A stretch of DNA of 64,000 bases from Jeotgalibacillus sp. S-D1 (GTDB lineage Bacteria > Bacillota > Bacilli > Bacillales > Jeotgalibacillaceae): NCBI RefSeq assembly GCF_004358665.1, contig NZ_SMZR01000001.1, positions 124,001 to 188,000 of the forward strand. Direction: 5' to 3'. Shown here piece after piece: positions 8,778 to 17,253 of the stretch. The number at the start of each line of letters is the position of its first letter. Position 1 is the first letter of the stretch. The notes below the pieces were generated by a model. It worked only from the letters and a program-made list of their open reading frames with translations. It searched no databases and was not told the origin of the DNA. The position numbers and the translations under genes were made by a program.

Positions 8778-9533
8778 ATGGATGGATTATTTTCACTACA
8801 AGGTAAAATCGCGCTTGTTACAGGAGCGAGTCGCGGGTTAGGTCAGGGGATTGCCATTGGTTTGGCTGAAGCTGGAGCAGAGGTAATCGGTGTAGGAACA
8901 CGCTCATTAGAGGATACAAAAGAAAAGGTGGAAGCAGCGGGCGGAGTTTTTCATGAAATCATTAAAGATCTGTCAAAAACTGGAGCCGCTGCGGAGCTTG
9001 GAAAAGAAGCCATTGAGCTGACAGGACGGGTAGACATCCTGTTGAATAATGCAGGGATTATTCGAAGGTCTGATTTAGAAGATTTTTCTGATGAGGATTG
9101 GATGGAAGTGATACAAGTCAATCAGCATGCGGTGTTTCAATTAAGCAGAGAAATTGGCAAGCATATGCTCTCAAATGGATCAGGAAAAATCATCAATATC
9201 GCCTCTATGCTTTCTTATCAGGGCGGGTTAAAGGTTCCTGCTTATACAGCCAGTAAACATGCTGTTGCAGGACTGACAAAATCGTTTGCGAATGAATGGG
9301 GCAGCAGAGGCATTAACGTAAACGCCATTGCACCTGGATATATGGCGACAGATAACACTGCCCCGATCCGTGATAACCCGGAACGAAACGACTATATTAC
9401 ATCAAGGATTCCTCAAGGAAGATGGGGAACACCGGAAGATTTAAAAGGCGCCGCTATTTTCTTAGCTTCAGATGCATCAAACTATGTAAATGGTCACATC
9501 CTTTGTGTGGACGGTGGCTGGATGAGTTCTTAA
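8778..9533 (+). CDS. kduD: 2-deoxy-D-gluconate 3-dehydrogenase / 2-keto-3-deoxygluconate oxidoreductase (KduD)
   Basis: A short-chain dehydrogenase of 251 residues that interconverts 2,5-diketo-3-deoxygluconate and 2-keto-3-deoxygluconate using NAD(H). The cofactor loop TGASRGLGQG is at residues 15-24, NNAG follows, and the catalytic pair Tyr156-x3-Lys160 lies in YTASKH. The N-terminal FSLQGKIALVTGASRGLGQG matches KduD closely. AAAGGAGG precedes the ATG. Its position directly before kduI supports the specific call. Confidence 0.93.
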   Translation: MDGLFSLQGKIALVTGASRGLGQGIAIGLAEAGAEVIGVGTRSLEDTKEKVEAAGGVFHEIIKDLSKTGAAAELGKEAIELTGRVDILLNNAGIIRRSDLEDFSDEDWMEVIQVNQHAVFQLSREIGKHMLSNGSGKIINIASMLSYQGGLKVPAYTASKHAVAGLTKSFANEWGSRGINVNAIAPGYMATDNTAPIRDNPERNDYITSRIPQGRWGTPEDLKGAAIFLASDASNYVNGHILCVDGGWMSS

Positions 9534-9552
9534 ATTGAGAGGAGAATGACAA

Positions 9553-10386
9553 ATGGAAATCAGATACGCAACCAACCCAACAGATTTTAAACAATATGAT
9601 ACAGATCGTATTCAAAAGGAATTTCTAGTAGAGAATCTATTTTCAGAAGGCGAAATTAATTTAGTGTACTCGCATTACGACCGTTTAATTACCGGAGGTG
9701 CTGTACCTACTGGTGAAGCCTTAAAGCTTGAAGAAAAGGAACTGTTAAAAACCGATTATTTTCTGGAAAGACGAGAAGTCGGTGTGATTAATATTGCTGA
9801 AGGAGAAGGGAAAGTGACAGTAGACGGAGAAGAGCATGTACTGAATAAGCGTGACTGCCTTTACGTAGGACTTGGCAATAAAGAAGTAACATTTGAAAGC
9901 GTAGATAACAGCAACCCTGCGCGCTTTTACATTGTATCGGCAACTGCCCACAAGCATTATCCAACAAAAAAGCTCCCTATTGAGGAAGCGACTCCAAACC
10001 ATATGGGGGCTGACAGTGGATCAAATAAACGGACAATCTATCAATATATTCATGGAGGCGGGATTCAAAGCTGTCAGCTAATGATGGGAATGACTCTGCT
10101 TGCTCCAAACAATATGTGGAATACAATGCCACCTCATGTTCACGATCGCCGTATGGAAGCTTATTTGTATTTTGATATGGACCAGGACTCACGTGTAATT
10201 CACTTTATGGGTCAGCCAAATGAGACTCGCCATATCATTATGAAAAATGAACAAGTCGTACTTTCACCACCTTGGTCGATTCATTCAGGTGTTGGAACAA
10301 ATAACTATACATTTATCTGGGCGATGGCCGGTGAAAATTATACCTTTACTGACATGGAGCATGTGAAAATGGACGATTTACGATAA
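9553..10386 (+). CDS. kduI: 5-dehydro-4-deoxy-D-glucuronate isomerase (KduI)
   Basis: Isomerises 5-keto-4-deoxyuronate, released from unsaturated pectin fragments, to the diketo acid used by KduD. The 277-residue cupin protein has the family landmarks MEIRYATNPTDFKQYDT at the N-terminus, the metal site TMPPHVHDRRMEAYLYFDM and the C-terminal WSIHSGVGTNNYTFIWAM. It starts 19 bases after kduD with GAGAGGAG as ribosome site. Confidence 0.95.
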   Translation: MEIRYATNPTDFKQYDTDRIQKEFLVENLFSEGEINLVYSHYDRLITGGAVPTGEALKLEEKELLKTDYFLERREVGVINIAEGEGKVTVDGEEHVLNKRDCLYVGLGNKEVTFESVDNSNPARFYIVSATAHKHYPTKKLPIEEATPNHMGADSGSNKRTIYQYIHGGGIQSCQLMMGMTLLAPNNMWNTMPPHVHDRRMEAYLYFDMDQDSRVIHFMGQPNETRHIIMKNEQVVLSPPWSIHSGVGTNNYTFIWAMAGENYTFTDMEHVKMDDLR

Positions 10387-10392
10387 ATATAA

Positions 10393-10421
10393 AATCCGGT
10401 TCGCATTGTGTGAATCGGATT
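10393..10421 (+). other. Intercistronic hairpin after kduI
   Basis: A 12-base stem (10393-10404 with 10410-10421, two G-T pairs) closes a 5-base loop just after the kduI stop. No T-run follows, so it looks more like an mRNA processing or stability structure than a terminator. Confidence 0.5.
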
Positions 10422-10475
10422 ATTGAAAATCAGATTATATTAATTTATTAAATTTAGCAAAGGAAAGGGTGGACT

Positions 10476-11480
10476 ATGAATCTATCACCGGATCAATATT
10501 TTCAATTTCTCTATGAACGCGCCCTCGATCAGCAGCCATCTGAGTGTTTTCATTCTCAACGTCAAAAAGTGAAAGAGGGATTAATTGAGGCTTTGGGTGA
10601 TTTTTCTGAATTACATGATTTTACCCCTTCTTTGTCGTGGAATAGTGTGGAAAAGGTTGAGGAAGAGGAATATGTACGAGAGCTCGTACATATTCAAACG
10701 GCTCCCCATCTCAAAGCGCCTGTGTACATATTGACCCCGAAATCACATGAAGAGTCTTTTCCTGCGGTTCTGGCTATTCCGGGTCATGGACAGGGACATA
10801 AAGAAGCGGCAGGGCTGGTTAATGGAGGATCAGATTTTGCGGTACAGCTGGTTAAAAAGGGACTTAAAGTATTTGTACCTGAATTACTTGGTGTTGGCAG
10901 CCGTTTATTGGGACAGGACGTAAAAGAAGGCAGGGAGAAATCGTGTGATGCCATGTCAACCAGTCTGATAATGGTAGGGAAAACGTTAGCCGGTTTACGG
11001 TACATGGAAATGGTTACACTGCTTGATCGAATCCAGTTGTGCCGTGATGTAAAAGCAAATCACATTGGGATATTTGGATTTTCTGGAGGGGCTTTTATCG
11101 CTGCCATTACTGCAGCACTAGATGCGAGAATAAAAGCCGTAACATTGTGCGGATTTATGAATACCTTTCAGGGCAGTATTCTTTCTATGCCACATTGTCT
11201 GGATAACTATCTTCCGGGTATTTTGAAAACAGCAGAATTACCAAATATGATTGGATTAATCGCACCAAGGCCACTGTTTGTAGAGTCAGGGAAGAATGAT
11301 CCGATTTTTCCTTTTGCTACTGCGAAAGAGGGGCTATCGGATGTAGAGCAAGTTTACCGTCAGCTCAAATCAGAACAAAACCTTGCTTACGTTTTTCATG
11401 AGGGAGGCCATGAAATTGATGGAAGCAGCTGTTTTGAGTGGCTCAAAGATCAGCTGATCAAGGATAAAATAAAAACATAA
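10476..11480 (+). CDS. Alpha/beta hydrolase, acetyl esterase-like (dienelactone hydrolase/AXE1-type fold)
   Basis: A 334-residue alpha/beta hydrolase. The nucleophile elbow GFSGG places Ser203, with Asp275 in GKNDPIFP and His312 in GGHEIDG completing the triad; AIPGHGQGHK is the oxyanion-hole strand. The fold resembles large acetyl xylan or pectin acetylesterases. It has no signal peptide and sits inside the uronate operon, so deacetylation of imported pectin oligosaccharides is a reasonable inference. GGAAAGGGTGG precedes the ATG. Confidence 0.8.
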   Translation: MNLSPDQYFQFLYERALDQQPSECFHSQRQKVKEGLIEALGDFSELHDFTPSLSWNSVEKVEEEEYVRELVHIQTAPHLKAPVYILTPKSHEESFPAVLAIPGHGQGHKEAAGLVNGGSDFAVQLVKKGLKVFVPELLGVGSRLLGQDVKEGREKSCDAMSTSLIMVGKTLAGLRYMEMVTLLDRIQLCRDVKANHIGIFGFSGGAFIAAITAALDARIKAVTLCGFMNTFQGSILSMPHCLDNYLPGILKTAELPNMIGLIAPRPLFVESGKNDPIFPFATAKEGLSDVEQVYRQLKSEQNLAYVFHEGGHEIDGSSCFEWLKDQLIKDKIKT

Positions 11481-11536
11481 GCAAATAAGCAGAGGAGGGG
11501 AAATGAAGAACTGACGTTGTAACGCTTGGAGAAAGC

Positions 11537-12454
11537 ATGGTGTTATTTACACCTGATACATCAGGACCACTGCGTTATGTAGGTGGGTTTCATAAGACAA
11601 TTGGAGGGGCCGAATCGAATGTTGCGATCGCTTTGACCAGACTGGGACATAATGCTGGCTGGATCAGTAAGCTCGGTCAGGATGAATTCGGCTTATTTGT
11701 GCGAAATTTCATTCGCGGTGAAGGAGTGGATACCGCTCAGGTAACATTTGATGATCAGCACCAGACTGCGGTATTTTTTAAAGAATTAAATGCAAATGCC
11801 GATCCGGAAATTTACTACTATCGCAAGCATTCAGCAGCCAGTATGATGACACCGGCTGATTTAAATGAAGATTATATTAAACAAGCAAAATTTCTTCACT
11901 TAACGGGTATCACACCAGCCTTAAGTCAATCCTGCCGTGAAACTCTTTTTAGATCAATCGAGATTGCTAGAGAAGGAAATCAAACAATTGTCTTTGACCC
12001 TAATGTGAGGTTAAAGCTCTGGTCAAAAAAAGAAGCTGCTGAAACATTGCGTAAGATTTCCTATCAAAGTGATATTGTTCTTCCAGGTATTGAGGAAGGC
12101 GAGTTGATGACAGGAGAAACCAGACCGGAAGCGATCGCCCAACACCTGCTGGACAAAGGGGTTCAGGTGGTAGTTGTTAAGCTTGGAGAAAATGGAGCTT
12201 ATTACGCGACTCAAAACGAAAGCAAACTGGTAGCAGGGTATGAAGTAAAATCAATTGTCGATACGGTAGGTGCCGGAGACGGTTTCGCAGCAGGCTTTTT
12301 ATCTGGCTTGCTTCGCGGGTGGAACTATGAAAAATCTGTTCAGCTAGGAAACCGTGTGGGAGCATTTGCTTTGACTGTTTCAGGTGATGCAGAAGGATAT
12401 CCTTATTGGGATCAAATTAACCCTGACAATGAACAGCACGTCATTTTAAGATAG
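11537..12454 (+). CDS. kdgK: 2-keto-3-deoxygluconate kinase (KdgK), 5' end apparently frameshifted
   Basis: A PfkB-family kinase that phosphorylates 2-keto-3-deoxygluconate. The C-terminal PfkB signature DTVGAGDGFAAGF holds the catalytic Asp and anion hole. The usual N-terminus is disturbed: AGGAGG at 11493-11498 precedes an ATG (11503) whose frame stops after three codons at TGA 11512. Codons for DVVTLGES, the normal first strand, continue in another frame without a start codon. The first usable in-frame start is ATG 11537 (GGAG at 11528-11531), giving 305 residues that lack roughly 12 N-terminal residues including the conserved GE. This is either a real 2-base loss or a sequencing error. 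Confidence 0.85.
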   Translation: MVLFTPDTSGPLRYVGGFHKTIGGAESNVAIALTRLGHNAGWISKLGQDEFGLFVRNFIRGEGVDTAQVTFDDQHQTAVFFKELNANADPEIYYYRKHSAASMMTPADLNEDYIKQAKFLHLTGITPALSQSCRETLFRSIEIAREGNQTIVFDPNVRLKLWSKKEAAETLRKISYQSDIVLPGIEEGELMTGETRPEAIAQHLLDKGVQVVVVKLGENGAYYATQNESKLVAGYEVKSIVDTVGAGDGFAAGFLSGLLRGWNYEKSVQLGNRVGAFALTVSGDAEGYPYWDQINPDNEQHVILR

Positions 12455-12484
12455 GCTGTCCACTAGACAGAAGGGAGTATATAC

Positions 12485-13105
12485 ATGATTGTAGAAAAAC
12501 TATCGACTCTATCGGTAATTCCGGTACTTCGAAACATTCCTTATAAAAAAAGTAAGGATATCGTGCAGGCGTTACTGGATGGAGGAATTCATGCAGTAGA
12601 AGTTACGATGGAATCAGATCGGGCAGAAGCGATCATTCGTGAATCAGCAGACCAGTTTGGTGATCAAATGCTTATAGGGGCAGGAACGGTACTTTCAGTT
12701 GATGATTGCAAAAGGGCAATAGAGGCAGGAGCTCAGTTTATCGTATCTCCAGCTCTTGATGAAGAAGTTGTGACCTATGCAGTGGAACAAGGTGTGCCTG
12801 TTATTCCGGGAGTGTTTACCCCTAGCGAAATACTTCGGGCTGTTCAGCTTGGAGCTGCTATGGTAAAACTGTTTCCTGCTTCTGTCCTTGGACCAGGTTT
12901 CATTACAGATGTAAAAGGTCCACTCGGCCATATAGAGATTATGGCTACAGGCGGCATTACGATGGAATCAGCTAAATCCTATATTGAAGCAGGAGCTATA
13001 GCGGTGGGAGCTGGCGGAGCGTTGCTGCGAAAAGATTTAATCTCAGAGAATGACTGGTTAGGACTGGCTGATGAGGCGCGGAAATGGATGGAGAGCGTGA
13101 AGTAA
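12485..13105 (+). CDS. kdgA: 2-keto-3-deoxy-6-phosphogluconate aldolase (KdgA)
   Basis: Cleaves KDPG to pyruvate and glyceraldehyde 3-phosphate, the last step of the pathway. The 206-residue class I aldolase shows Glu39 in AVEVTM, the IGAGTVL strand, the Schiff-base Lys128 in MVKLFPAS and the phosphate-binding MATGGI loop. It is the last gene of the uronate operon, 30 bases after kdgK. A hairpin with a T-run at 13175-13217 probably terminates the transcript. Confidence 0.95.
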   Translation: MIVEKLSTLSVIPVLRNIPYKKSKDIVQALLDGGIHAVEVTMESDRAEAIIRESADQFGDQMLIGAGTVLSVDDCKRAIEAGAQFIVSPALDEEVVTYAVEQGVPVIPGVFTPSEILRAVQLGAAMVKLFPASVLGPGFITDVKGPLGHIEIMATGGITMESAKSYIEAGAIAVGAGGALLRKDLISENDWLGLADEARKWMESVK

Positions 13106-13174
13106 TACAAGAGTGATTAATGGCAGCCTTTGTCTACTTTTTAAAGATGCTGGGACAAAACCAATGAATAAATG

Positions 13175-13217
13175 AAAAGAGTCGTTGAGAAGACGCAGCC
13201 TTCTCACGGACTCTTTT
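13175..13217 (+). terminator. Terminator-like hairpin downstream of kdgA
   Basis: A stem from GAGTCGTTGAGAAG to CTTCTCACGGACTC (12 of 14 pairs) is followed by TTTTTTA. It is inside the left end of the IS remnant and is the first plausible stop for the uronate operon. Confidence 0.65.
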
Positions 13218-13319
13218 TTATCGTTAAGAAAGATTCTTATACAAAAATAAGGACAACCTCTGATAAAATTAGAGTTACCACAACAATAACCATCGGAGGT
13301 GTCCTTTAAAGATTGTAAT

Positions 13320-13630
13320 ATGAATCAGATTGTTTTGCCCCTTCGAGCGAATTGTACAAAAGCGAAAGAAGGGAATCATCGAAAGATCTTGCATAATGTG
13401 AACTGGGGACAACAAAAAGTGTTGATTCGAGCACTGCTTTCAAGCAAAAACAGGTGAAATTTACGTAAAGAGAAAAATTGATGTAGACCCAGTTTCGAAT
13501 TTTCTGAAGGCTAATATAGGTTTTACACGCTTTTCCCTGAGGGAAAGAGCGTGTGAAATATGAAATGGGCTTCGCGTTAATGGCAGTGAACTTAAGAAAA
13601 TTGGTTGCCTCAGTTGCTAAAATAGCCTAA
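13320..13630 (+). pseudogene. IS1182-family transposase remnant (internal deletion plus frameshifts)
   Basis: From ATG 13320 the codons read MNQIVLPL, the usual family N-terminus, and jump at once to RANCTKAKEGNHRKILHNV from the C-terminal part. A frame change near 13455 leads into EIYVKRKIDVDP...FLKANIGFTRFSLR, and another near 13545 into VKYEMGFALMAVNLRKL, ending at TAA 13628-13630. The junction at a shared Pro-Leu pair suggests deletion between short homologous stretches. It cannot encode an active transposase. Confidence 0.8.
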
Positions 13631-13642
13631 GTAATGGTGAAA

Positions 13643-13688
13643 ATTAAAAGGCTCTGAGCATCTTTTGAAATGATCAGAGCCTTTTAAT
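13643..13688. terminator. Bidirectional terminator-like hairpin at the right IS end
   Basis: A perfect 15-base stem, ATTAAAAGGCTCTGA (13643-13657) with TCAGAGCCTTTTAAT (13674-13688), flanked by A- and T-rich sequence on both sides. Confidence 0.7.
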
Positions 13689-13746
13689 TTTGTTTTCGAT
13701 TAGGTTTTGTTCCAGCCTCTTTTTACTTTTTGGTTTTGTTAAACGT

Positions 13747-13826
13747 GACTGTTGATTGGAGCACGAAGGAATTCGCTTTCCGCGGTGCAGGAGACTCACA
13801 CCTTCAGCTTCAATCATCGTAAATTT
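13747..13826. repeat. Second decayed copy of the GC-rich intergenic repeat
   Basis: Contains GACTGTTGATTGGAGCACGA and TTCGCTTTCCGCGG, then CAGGAGACTCACACCTTCAG and CTTCAATCATCG. It shares the CTGTTGAT, TCGCTTT and GCGG core with 1851-1962 and ends right at the stop of the next gene. Confidence 0.6.
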
Positions 13827-14138
13827 TCATATTTTGTAAATATCCATGACCGTACCGGTTTTAGCATCCGCGATAAACTCAAATTGCTCAAGATTATTTC
13901 CCTGTTGGCGAGAGATGCCGCCTTTATACACCTGGTTTTTTACGGAAAGGATCTCATGTTCCTCAGGCTTCATTTGAATCCATGAGCCATCAATGGAGCC
14001 GTCTTGTTTAAATTGATCTTTCACATCCTTCAACACTTTGTCAGCTGATACGGATGCTGTCCGGGCAGTGCCTTGACTGATGGCAATCCCTGCTGCCAAT
14101 CCGACAAAAGCTCCTACTGTAACATCTTTCCAATTCAT
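13827..14138 (-). CDS. ytzB: Small PepSY-type protein (YtzB-like)
   Basis: A 103-residue protein with one N-terminal hydrophobic segment (VTVGAFVGLAAGIAIS), which could be a membrane anchor, and a PepSY-like domain (VLKDVKDQF, then FEFIADAKTGTVMDIYKI at the C-terminus). Its position divergent from ytoP matches B. subtilis ytzB. PepSY domains are thought to inhibit or regulate proteases, but no function is shown for this protein. AGGTG precedes the ATG. Confidence 0.75.
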   Translation of the reverse strand: MNWKDVTVGAFVGLAAGIAISQGTARTASVSADKVLKDVKDQFKQDGSIDGSWIQMKPEEHEILSVKNQVYKGGISRQQGNNLEQFEFIADAKTGTVMDIYKI

Positions 14139-14321
14139 TGATATTCACCTCCGAAGTGCTCAAACTAATTTTAGTATACCGAAATTCATTCTGTAAATCA
14201 TCTCTATTATCCCCCCTCACTGTTTTATTCTAAACGGTGGCAAGTCGATAGAAAGTTCTGTAAAATGAAAAGTGAAGATGGATGTACTACATATGCAAGT
14301 GATGAGAGGGGACATAATTAC

Positions 14322-15395
14322 GTGAATCAAGATACACTATCCTTATTTAAAACGTTAACAGAGCTGCCTGGAGCACCGGGAAATGAGCATGCTGTGAGGG
14401 CATTTATGAAGAAAGAGCTCGCCAGCTATTCCGATGAGATTGTTCAAGATGGCCTTGGAAGCATCTTCGGACTGAAGAAAGCCGACCAGGATGCTCCTGT
14501 GATAATGGCAGCAGGCCATATGGATGAGGTAGGCTTTATGGTTACGGATATTACGAAAAATGGCATGATTCGTTTTCAAACACTCGGAGGCTGGTGGAGT
14601 CAGGTACTCCTTGCACAACGCGTGGAGGTTATAACAAATGGAGAACCGATTGTAGGTGTTATTGGTTCAATTCCGCCACATTTATTAAGTGAGGGAAATC
14701 GCTCAAAGCCGATGGATATAAAGAATATGCTGATTGATGTTGGGGCGGATGATCGAAAAGATGCTGAATCGATGGGTATTCGACCAGGTCAGCAGATTGT
14801 GCCAATTTGTCCGTTTACACCGATGGCCAACAACAAAAAAATTCTGGCAAAGGCATGGGATAACCGCTATGGATGCGGCCTGTCAATTGAGCTCCTAAAA
14901 GAGCTTAAGGACGTTAATCTGGGCAGTACTTTATACAGCGGTGCCACTGTTCAGGAGGAAGTGGGATTAAGAGGTGCTCAAACTGCAGCCAATCTGATTA
15001 AGCCAGATCTTTTCTTTGCAATGGATGCCAGTCCGGCAAATGACATGAGCGGAGATAAGAAGGAGTTTGGTCAGTTAGGGAAAGGAACACTTTTGCGAAT
15101 TCTCGATCGCAGTATGGTAACGCATCGAGGTCTGCGGGAATTCATTTTAGATACGGCGGAAACAAACAAAATTCCATATCAGTACTTTGTATCACAGGGC
15201 GGAACCGATGCCGGCCGTGTTCATATGTCCAATGAAGGTGTACCGAGTGCTGTAATTGGCATTTGTTCTCGCTACATTCATACGCATGCATCAATGATTC
15301 ATATTGATGATTATGCAGCAGCAAAAGAACTTCTGGTGAAGCTGGTAAAATCATGTGATCGTTCAACAATTGAATCGATCCGGCAGCAATCGTAA
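14322..15395 (+). CDS. ytoP: M42 family glutamyl aminopeptidase (YtoP)
   Basis: A cytosolic dinuclear metalloaminopeptidase. Metal and catalytic residues are visible in [27 protein letters not shown] (catalytic Glu pair), [10 protein letters not shown] and [10 protein letters not shown] chose GTG 14322, preceded by GAGAGGGG, because it gives 357 residues starting [12 protein letters not shown], the length I recall for YtoP. An ATG at 14265 would add 19 residues and has a poor ribosome site. It is followed after 4 bases by a nucleoside triphosphatase gene. Confidence 0.9.
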   Translation: MNQDTLSLFKTLTELPGAPGNEHAVRAFMKKELASYSDEIVQDGLGSIFGLKKADQDAPVIMAAGHMDEVGFMVTDITKNGMIRFQTLGGWWSQVLLAQRVEVITNGEPIVGVIGSIPPHLLSEGNRSKPMDIKNMLIDVGADDRKDAESMGIRPGQQIVPICPFTPMANNKKILAKAWDNRYGCGLSIELLKELKDVNLGSTLYSGATVQEEVGLRGAQTAANLIKPDLFFAMDASPANDMSGDKKEFGQLGKGTLLRILDRSMVTHRGLREFILDTAETNKIPYQYFVSQGGTDAGRVHMSNEGVPSAVIGICSRYIHTHASMIHIDDYAAAKELLVKLVKSCDRSTIESIRQQS

Positions 15396-15399
15396 GACA

Positions 15400-15927
15400 A
15401 TGATTATTGCTATAGGGACAGAAAATAAAGCAAAGCTTTCAGCAGTTGAACAGGCTTTTAAGCATTTGGCTGCTTATTCATCAATAAAATTTGAAGGCAT
15501 ATCCGCTCCGTCACTAGTTTCAGAACAGCCTTTTGATGACGAGGAAACCCTTTTGGGGGCTATTAATCGGGCTTCTTTTGCACAACAATCGATTAATGCT
15601 TCAATTGGAATTGGACTGGAAGGCGGAGTGGTCGAAACCTCAAATGGATTATACATCTGTAACTGGGGCGCCCTTTGCGACCCATTGCTTCCTGAACCAA
15701 TTACTGCAGGAGGAGCCAGACTTCGCCTGCCTGATCAAGTAGCTGAACAGCTTAGAGAGGGCCGCGAACTGGGACCTGTTATGGAGGAATTTAGTCAAAA
15801 GAAAGAAATACGCCAGCGTGAGGGTGCAGTTGGCCTATTTACCAATGAGCGCGTAACCCGGGCTGCGATGTTTTCGCACATCGTCACCCTGCTCATCGGT
15901 CAATGGGAGTATAAAAGGACTAACTAA
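15400..15927 (+). CDS. Inosine/xanthosine triphosphatase family protein (DUF84, YjjX-like)
   Basis: A 175-residue NTPase that hydrolyses non-canonical ITP/XTP to clean the nucleotide pool. The N-terminal AIGTENKAKLSAVEQAF and central SIGIGLEGGVVE match the family. The start ATG 15400 is 4 bases after the ytoP stop; a longer frame would begin inside ytoP and adds residues not found in the family. It is probably co-transcribed with ytoP and stops at a strong hairpin. Confidence 0.85.
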   Translation: MIIAIGTENKAKLSAVEQAFKHLAAYSSIKFEGISAPSLVSEQPFDDEETLLGAINRASFAQQSINASIGIGLEGGVVETSNGLYICNWGALCDPLLPEPITAGGARLRLPDQVAEQLREGRELGPVMEEFSQKKEIRQREGAVGLFTNERVTRAAMFSHIVTLLIGQWEYKRTN

Positions 15928-15953
15928 AAAGCGCAGCAGCCGCTGCGCTTTTT
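15926..15953. terminator. Bidirectional terminator between convergent genes
   Basis: A perfect 12-base stem AAAAAGCGCAGC / GCTGCGCTTTTT with a 4-base loop serves both the rightward NTPase gene and the leftward hydrolase gene. Confidence 0.9.
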
Positions 15954-16593
15954 AAAATTCTTCGATCGTCTTCATGATCGTTTTCAAGATATTAATAGAC
16001 TCTCCTACGCTTTGCTCAATTTCCAGGCTGTGATTGGCATTGTGAAATAAGCGGGAAGCAATAGATGGGTTGTCCTTAATTCGGCTGTAACGGTCTTTTA
16101 TGTAACATCGGTCGTTGTCTCCGATAAAGCATAAACCCTTTTGTTTACTTGTAACCATCGCATCAAATACATCATCTCTTTGCAGCAGCGGTGTTAACCA
16201 GATGGTTTTTGCATCGATAAATTCCTGCCTCTTAATTTCAGCGCTCATAGCGATTGTGCCTAGTGACTTGCCAATCAGACAATACTGTTCATAGCTTTTG
16301 GCTGCTATTGTTTTTTCAATCACCGTTTCGCAGTCATGTTTAATCGCTTCGCTAAGCTCTTCCATTGTAAAGCTCTTATAGGCATTATGATTATATTGAT
16401 AGTTTACGTGCAGTACATCATACGATTGAGATAAAAAGATTCCTGTTGAGTAATGGAGGAGCGGGCCTTGAACGGTATATCCCTGGCCGGGAAAAATAAT
16501 CGCCAGTTTGCTGGACGTTTCTCCGTTGCTTATCAAGGAATAGGGCACAGACAGATTATGATAGCCAGTAATACAATCAGCAGTGAATTTCAC
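15952..16593 (-). CDS. Alpha/beta family hydrolase
   Basis: A 213-residue protein of the small alpha/beta hydrolase type. The nucleophile elbow is GKSLGT, the acid is in GDND and the histidine in NANHSLE near the C-terminus; AIIFPGQGYT is the oxyanion strand. No signal peptide or membrane helix is seen. The substrate is unknown. It ends on a bidirectional terminator. Confidence 0.75.
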   Translation of the reverse strand: MKFTADCITGYHNLSVPYSLISNGETSSKLAIIFPGQGYTVQGPLLHYSTGIFLSQSYDVLHVNYQYNHNAYKSFTMEELSEAIKHDCETVIEKTIAAKSYEQYCLIGKSLGTIAMSAEIKRQEFIDAKTIWLTPLLQRDDVFDAMVTSKQKGLCFIGDNDRCYIKDRYSRIKDNPSIASRLFHNANHSLEIEQSVGESINILKTIMKTIEEF

Positions 16594-16662
16594 ATCGTTC
16601 CCCGCTTTCTTTCTGATTTAAGATAGCAGAAGCAATGAAATCGCTGCTTCCAAAAGTGTTTT

Positions 16663-17103
16663 CTACTCCAAGATATAGGAGATTGCTTGCAAGGCCTGCA
16701 TAGGGGTTTCTACTGTGACCGTTGCTTTTCGTGACAGCTCCTTCAATGCATGATGAAGTTTTTCAGGTCTGATCAAAATAAGCGGTTTGTTTAAAGTTAA
16801 AGCAGCACTTGCATCCATTGCGGTATTCCATTGCTTGTATTGTTCGCCAAATAGTGCGATAACGACATCTGATTTACTCATCAAAACCTGTGTCCGAAGA
16901 TTATTAAATGCTGAAGCAGCATCATCTTTTAAAATGGCATTAGGCTGTTTACCTAAAATTTCTTCGCCAATATTGTCAGAACGCTCATGGTTTTCCATGG
17001 GTCCGACAAAATGGAGGGGATAGTTCAGCTCGATCGCCTGATTTTGAAGCTGGTTACGCCAATTACTATGTATTTCGCCAGCTAAATAAATGGTTAATTC
17101 CAT
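16663..17103 (-). CDS. ytoQ: YtoQ family protein
   Basis: A 146-residue conserved protein starting MELTIYLAGEIHSNWRNQL, the YtoQ signature. The nucleoside 2-deoxyribosyltransferase-like pattern (AGEIHS, then SDVVIALFGEQYKQWNTAMD) suggests a nucleotide-handling fold, but no activity is established. An AGGAG site precedes the ATG. Confidence 0.88.
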   Translation of the reverse strand: MELTIYLAGEIHSNWRNQLQNQAIELNYPLHFVGPMENHERSDNIGEEILGKQPNAILKDDAASAFNNLRTQVLMSKSDVVIALFGEQYKQWNTAMDASAALTLNKPLILIRPEKLHHALKELSRKATVTVETPMQALQAISYILE

Positions 17104-17184
17104 AAATAATTCCTCCCCATATATAAATTACTATCTAGTATATCATGTTCAGATTGTTGCTAAAAATTGTCTGCTTAAAAAGGG

Positions 17185-17214
17185 TTGTCAAAATCCAATG
17201 GGTACAGGTATCAT
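17185..17214 (+). promoter_or_regulatory. SigA-type promoter of the lipoprotein gene
   Basis: TTGTCA (17185-17190), 18-base spacer, TATCAT (17209-17214); the predicted start is about 35 bases before the ATG. Confidence 0.5.
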
Positions 17215-17253
17215 GTTTAACGAATGCTCTTTCACATTTAGGAGGAAAGAATC

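Larger units (their letters stand above)
13143..13722 (+). mobile_element. Internally deleted IS1182-like element
   Basis: A 580-bp segment bounded by near-perfect 20-bp inverted repeats (13143-13162, AAAGATGCTGGGACAAAACC, against the complement of 13703-13722, with two or three mismatches). Between them are the promoter-proximal end and both gene ends of an IS1182-type transposase, with most of the gene missing. Full elements of this family are around 1.6-1.9 kb by general knowledge, so over 1 kb has been lost. It lies exactly between the uronate island and the conserved core region. Confidence 0.75.

Noticed and set aside
14265-14321. Upstream ATG as the start of ytoP
   Set aside because: It adds 19 residues unlike the family and has a weak ribosome site; GTG 14322 fits better.
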